Below, piece by piece: positions 59,350-64,000 of a stretch of 64,000 nt of DNA. The position numbers were made by a program, and so were the translations under genes. Location: positions 826,958 to 890,957 of the forward strand of contig CAXAMN010023662.1 of the NCBI GenBank assembly GCA_963970005.1. The letters run 5' to 3'. The stretch comes from Durusdinium trenchii (taxonomy: Eukaryota; Sar; Dinophyceae; Suessiales; Symbiodiniaceae). Numbering within the stretch: the stretch's first letter is position 1; each line of letters starts with the position of its first letter. Below the pieces are notes generated by a model. The model had not been told where the DNA came from. It worked only from the letters and a program-made list of their open reading frames with translations, and did no database searches.

Positions 59350-60760
59350 GCTCAAACTCTTTGTCTTTCCGATATTATTTTGGGTAGTTTTTGGAAGTCA
59401 AACCACTTCCATGCCAACAATGGATCAGGGTGGTGACACTTCAGCCGTGAAAATCAATCTGACCCTCCTCACACCCACCTTTCAATTAATTTCCAAAAAA
59501 ACATTTATATATTGAAACAAATTAATCAAGACAGTGACTCCACCCGCCCGTGGATCAACATACCTAAGGTAGATTGCATTTCTCGCTGCTATACGTGTCA
59601 TGGAAGACTTTATCTGTTTTATCTATTGTCTACAGGATGGGATTTTGAAGCTGCGCGCCCCGTTTGGGATTGTATCTTTAGCTCAGTTCCTTGGAAAGAG
59701 TCCTAGGAACTGAGTCTCTTGGAGTCCGTTTGGGAGGTGGATCCGATCCTCCTGGCCAAATGTTCCACTGAAAAAGAGCTTCGTTGAATGCGAACGGTCA
59801 GTCGTGGAACATCCTGAGTCGCCCGGCCAATTGGTGCCAGGCGGAGATGGCGGGGTACCCATTGGTTTGAGACCCACAGATCCTGCCCTGATGTTCAAAG
59901 TATTGAAACGAGGTGGTGCCTATCTGAACTGCATCAATTTCGATCGAACTCTGCACCAGCAGACTGTCGCCTGCACGTGCAAGCCTGGGAGGGCCAAAAC
60001 GAGTTAGAACTGCATGGGTGGCACAAGTACAGCTTTACTCAGGCTGTCTACCAGCGATTTGCCATGCAAATCGACATTGGACATTGGTCAATTGAATGTG
60101 GTCTGTCTATTCAACAATCGTTCCTTTTGCCTACATGTTCTTTTTGCACGTTCTGCACCCACACAAAGCAACAACCACATCAGCTCCAAGTGCCGGGCGG
60201 AAGCTGCAGTGGCTGCAAAGGTGGCTGCATCCGACGCTTGGAGTGTTTGATGACCCGCTTGATTCAGATTCAATATGATGTGTGGGCTAGCTCTTGGAGC
60301 TGAGGCCAGGCGATGTGAACTTTTGTTGGGCATGTGAGCTTGGAACGTTTGTGGCGATGTGAGAAGAGCGGCTCATTTCACAGAAGTAGAGCAGTTACAA
60401 AATAGAAGGCTGAAGGCAATTCACCCTTAATCATCCTCATGTACTTGATATCTCAAGCTTGGCTCCACTATGTTCTAGTCAGTGCATGGTGCCAAAGAGT
60501 CTCAGCTGGACTGCGAGGGAATCCAAAAACATAGCTGCCATTACCACTTGAGCGAAATCTTCGATGGCTTAAAGGCTACCAGCCTGAAGTTTCAATGGAT
60601 GAGGTTTCGACTTTTCTTTTTTAAAGATAACTCTTGCGGCCCGTTGCTGAAAGACTGCAGAAAGCCACAAAAGGCCAAATGAAACCGAATTGAGGAGCTC
60701 CTACTTCAATGCGCAAACTTGCCCTCAACGACTTTACTCCAATCAAAATAAAAGGAGGGT
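59350..60760. other. No gene recognised
   Basis: Short frames on both strands compete (for instance plus 59804-60007 and minus 60088-60333). No motif, RNA gene or repeat stands out. Confidence 0.4.
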
Positions 60761-60769
60761 GGGAAGCTG

Positions 60770-61864
60770 TCAGGAATCCTTTGTTTGTTGGATCATCAAT
60801 GCATTGTCCTCAACGATAGCAGCTGATAGCATCGCGTTGGATGAGGCAAGAATAACCGTGACAAGTACATCCTTCAGTTCAGTTTGAAGGCTTTGCACTG
60901 GCCCAATCCAAAGCTTTTTCACACTCTGCTCATGTTTGCTCAATCCTGCGACGTCAACGGGGAAGGAAGAACTCTGATTGAAGGAATTTGATAAGGATGC
61001 CAAAAGCCATGAGACGTGCATCGCCTCAACTAATACACAGTGCCACTCAGAATCACACATCTTTGAAGGTGAACTCTTCTTCCGTCGAGCGCTTTTTGGT
61101 GCATGACCTAACAACAACCCTCCAAAAAGAGATCATGTTGAGTCCCACGGCCTCGCAGTCGCAGGTCATTTCTGCGTCGCCATCCTGTGAATCAAGGACC
61201 GTATCGCAGGTCAGGTTAAGTGACGGCCTGGTTCTGAGTTTACAAGCGTTCGGGGTTGTAAACTTAGGTTTGGAGAGCGTCGCTCCCACAATATCTCTGG
61301 ACATTTGAACATCATCCCAAGGGTCCCAAGAGTGGGAAAAGTTCTTGCAAACTGCTACCACCTGGTTTCATCTGTAGGGCTGGACGTGCACCAAAACCCA
61401 GCCATAGGGCACATGTACTCTGTAAGTAGAGAGGTCCATTTCCACGTTTCCTCTCCAACGTGCCAAGATAAGGGTCACTATTTTTGGTCACATTGGAACT
61501 ATTCCGAAGCTTCTATGCTGAAGAGCCTGTAAATTCCCAGACCCAGCCTGCTTCTGTACGGATTGGACTCCTGCTCGCAGGCTCCTGATGGAGAACACCC
61601 GGGACTCTCCAAGTGCTTCAGGCAAGTCAGCATTGCAGCCACCCACCTACCCAGCCATCCACCCAGTCCACTGAAACCACCCACCGGACCTGGCAGACCT
61701 GGCAGACCTGCTTCTGACCGGTCAGGTCTACTTGCATATTGGCCATCTACATCCATCATCCGTCTACCAGGGCGTCCCCGAAGCGGCGCCTCTGGGAGAC
61801 CTGCGTCAAGACCGGCCGAACTCGTAGCGGGGGGGAGATCGAGGTTTTTGGAGCGATGTGCCAA
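60770..61864 (-). CDS. Unidentified minus-strand gene
   Basis: A start-containing block at 61864-61630 (MAHRSKNLDLPPATSSAGLD, with a Gly/Trp-rich segment GGFSGLGGWLGRWVAAML) is followed by blocks at about 61.27-61.07 kb (ACKLRTRPSLNLTCDTVLDS, then FWRVVVRSCTKKRSTEEEF) and 61.05-60.78 kb (SLQTELKDVLVTVILASSNA with MLSAAIVEDNALMI). The GC-rich first block is also open on the plus strand. No family is recognised. Confidence 0.3.
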
Positions 61865-62432
61865 GAAGTCTGGCAGGCAAATGCCTGCAGTAGAGGTATG
61901 AGATTCATGAAAGACCCTGCATGACTTCTTTTAAAAGACATAATACCTTTTCTGTGCAAAACTCATGAAGTTTCATGATCAAAGCAGTTTGTCATGCACT
62001 TGATCAAGTTTTCAATCTACTGCCAACTCACCCAACCAGGCAAGGTTTACGACATTGCACTTCTAATGGCATTCGGTGACTTTTCAGAAACATACATCTC
62101 CGCTCGCACAGGACGAATCATGTGTGACCCGCACAGATCGAAAATGACTTGTTCTCTCTAAAAGGATCTAAAAGGACTATTTTCCAAAGCCACATGGGTT
62201 GTGGGAAACTGCACTCTACACTCTTTTGGGGCCTTCTCACTCTTCTCCAGGAAGGCTGTAGGGCGCTTTTCGGTATTTTTTTGGGACCTTGCGCATGTGG
62301 CTGGATCAAACCCCCAAGTGCAGTGCCTCAATGAAAAACCTTGTATATTCCGGGATATCCATGATAGAGAGTGACAAGTTGCACTCAAGATCCAAGCTTG
62401 GAAAGCGTACAAAAGGACAGTCTTCACAAGAG

Positions 62433-63884
62433 TCAACTTCTCATTCCACCACTGGCACCTGACATGTCCAGAAGCTGCCCACGCACCATTGGCTCAAAGA
62501 CACGTCGCATATGGCGAGGTGAAGTGGCTGGCCATAGGATGCCATCAAGTACCGCCACCCCAAGAAAACCATCTCCGCAAGTATCTTCTTTCAGAAAATA
62601 AGTGGACCAAGAAAATGTTCGGTTTGGAACGCAAAGCATCGGAGTCACCCACTTTGGAGTGGCTGGTTCCCGGCTTTGAACGTCGCCAGAAGTCTCCTTT
62701 GGGGATCCCTGCTGACTTGTCCAGCTGGGCCGCCTCAGTCCACGTTGAGGGCACGGTTTTCTGGTGGGCTCAAACACGCAGAATGTGCATGATCGGAACT
62801 CTAAAGAACAAAGTAACATGAGATAGCAAGGCTTTTCATATCTTTTTCATGCAAGGTATTTTGATTGATCCATGGTTGACCTGCCACCGCACTTTGAAAG
62901 AATTTGTTAGACGGGTGTGTGACTGTTCTCCATCTCACAAAGTTCTGTGCAAAAGACAAGCATGCTTGGAAGCCTGTAAGGCCATAAGCGTTTTCCATGT
63001 CATCCAAACACATGTTCTTTTGTGGTCAGAGTGCAAACACTTGCCAAACAACATATCTGCCAAACCTCGAATGTACGAGTATGCCAAAGGCATCATCTCG
63101 ATTCACTCAGCATAGTGAGGCTCCAAACGCTGAGCATGCCATTCATGGTATTCCCCAAGGGGTTGGTAGGAAGACCTGCAAGCGCAAGTTCAACCACGGG
63201 CACGATGTACCAAAGATGTTTTACGACCACTTCTGGATCAAAATCTATGGAACCACTCATTCTGCGTCCAGAATTCTCTCATTTGCAATGGGGAAAACAC
63301 ACTTTGAACGAAACGCCACATTTTCCGAGCCAATGGCAAAGGTGAAGCCCTGTTGGTGATCACATGAAGTTGGTGATTGGAACATTTCTCCCAGCACCTG
63401 TACTTGGGTGATCCCCAGACTAGAAGGAAACTTCAACACCTCATTGACTGCCCTTCAAGGCCCTGTTCGAAAAACACACCAACTGTTTTGGAGCTCTCGG
63501 AGTCCGTTCCGCCGTTTCGTGGAGTCTTTGGAGTTGCGTTCGAAATCAACGTTTTTCCGAGGCAGCGGCTGGCTCCGGCAATTCCTGGTTTCATCATGTT
63601 CGTGCCAGGGAGATTTGATGCCATATTGGTCATTCCACCTGGCAGTCGCCCAAGTCACTCACTGGTTTGGATTGAATCAAATGAATTGGTGGGTTCATGT
63701 GCCTAGCAATGGTGCGCCAGCAGGTGCTGGTGCAGGCGCAACAGGGTAGACCGGAGGAGGCTTGCTGAGCGTCGGAGGCCTCAGAAGGTGACTGTGGCGA
63801 CCATGGGCCCGGACGAAGGCCTTGATGAGGGTGATGGATCAAACAATAGATGTACAAAATCAAACATGTCCTCAGATATTGCAA
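62433..63884. other. Coding-like DNA of uncertain strand
   Basis: Both strands are open over much of 62.45-62.82 and 63.1-63.75 kb. Plus-strand readings include LLSENKWTKKMFGLERKASE and NHGHDVPKMFYDHFWIKIYG. Minus-strand readings include RVFEPMVRGQLLDMSG and GFTFAIGSENVAFRSK. Nothing fixes the strand or function, although a plus-strand gene would break the direction of its neighbours. Confidence 0.3.
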
Positions 63885-64000
63885 AAATGATAGGGATCCA
63901 AAAGCATACTCCTAAACTGCTAGTACTTACAGCGCTCTTAGTGCACCCAACAAATGGAGTGTAAGGTTTGTTGGAGATTTCACCCCGAGAGGCTGTTCAC

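Overview
This window looks like nuclear DNA from a dinoflagellate, most likely of the Symbiodiniaceae type. There are almost no long open genes. Recognisable protein families appear instead as short, GC-richer coding blocks of 60 to 400 bases, spread over several kilobases of AT-richer sequence and joined by introns with GT-AG and, at least once, GC-AG borders. Two N-terminal leaders resemble the signal-plus-transit leaders of peridinin plastids, a nuclear tRNA gene is present, and decayed Ty1/copia-type retroelement pieces of a kind common in these genomes occur. A run of 10 N at 11600 shows this is a draft scaffold.

The first 35 kb read almost entirely on the minus strand, as expected for the one-directional gene blocks of these genomes. 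From right to left (transcription order) they hold: traces of an unidentified membrane-protein gene (32.4-35.2 kb); a gene of unknown function with glycosyltransferase-like features (29.5-31.4 kb); a nucleotide-sugar transporter (24.5-28.3 kb) with an unassigned coding block beside it; an unassigned small gene (22.9-23.9 kb); a gene with a glycine-rich membrane segment, a PX domain and repeated VPPG/PDG modules (16.9-22.1 kb); a dynamin-family GTPase (9.97-16.1 kb); and a bacterial-type ribosomal protein uL3 with a bipartite plastid leader and a C-terminal extension (0.1-7.2 kb). The uL3 model is the best supported, because intron phases agree across several junctions.

From 36 to 51 kb the coding signal flips to the plus strand and the DNA is largely mobile or repetitive. 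It holds: an intact 138-residue ORF; a cluster of acidic/lysine-rich coding fragments separated by C/T-rich spacers built from a recurring TTTCC...TTTCTGAGAG...TTTTC unit (36.6-39.4 kb); a copia gag with a CCHC knuckle (40.6-41.8 kb); a 6-kb insert with a tandem duplication of about 1.45 kb carrying hairpins, a perfect palindrome and tRNA-derived pseudogenes (43.4-46.9 kb); a tRNA-Pro(CGG) gene (48.3 kb); and a decayed copia reverse transcriptase/RNase H (49.1-50.8 kb), followed by a GGTT-type minisatellite.

From 51.9 kb on, the minus strand again carries genes: an unassigned coiled-coil-containing gene (51.9-54.9 kb), a JmjC/cupin oxygenase of the ribosomal-oxygenase type with an N-terminal signal sequence (55.5-57.0 kb), and further unassigned coding blocks to the end. 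No rRNA gene, CRISPR array, or bacterial operon is present. Exon borders are read by eye and approximate unless given to the base.
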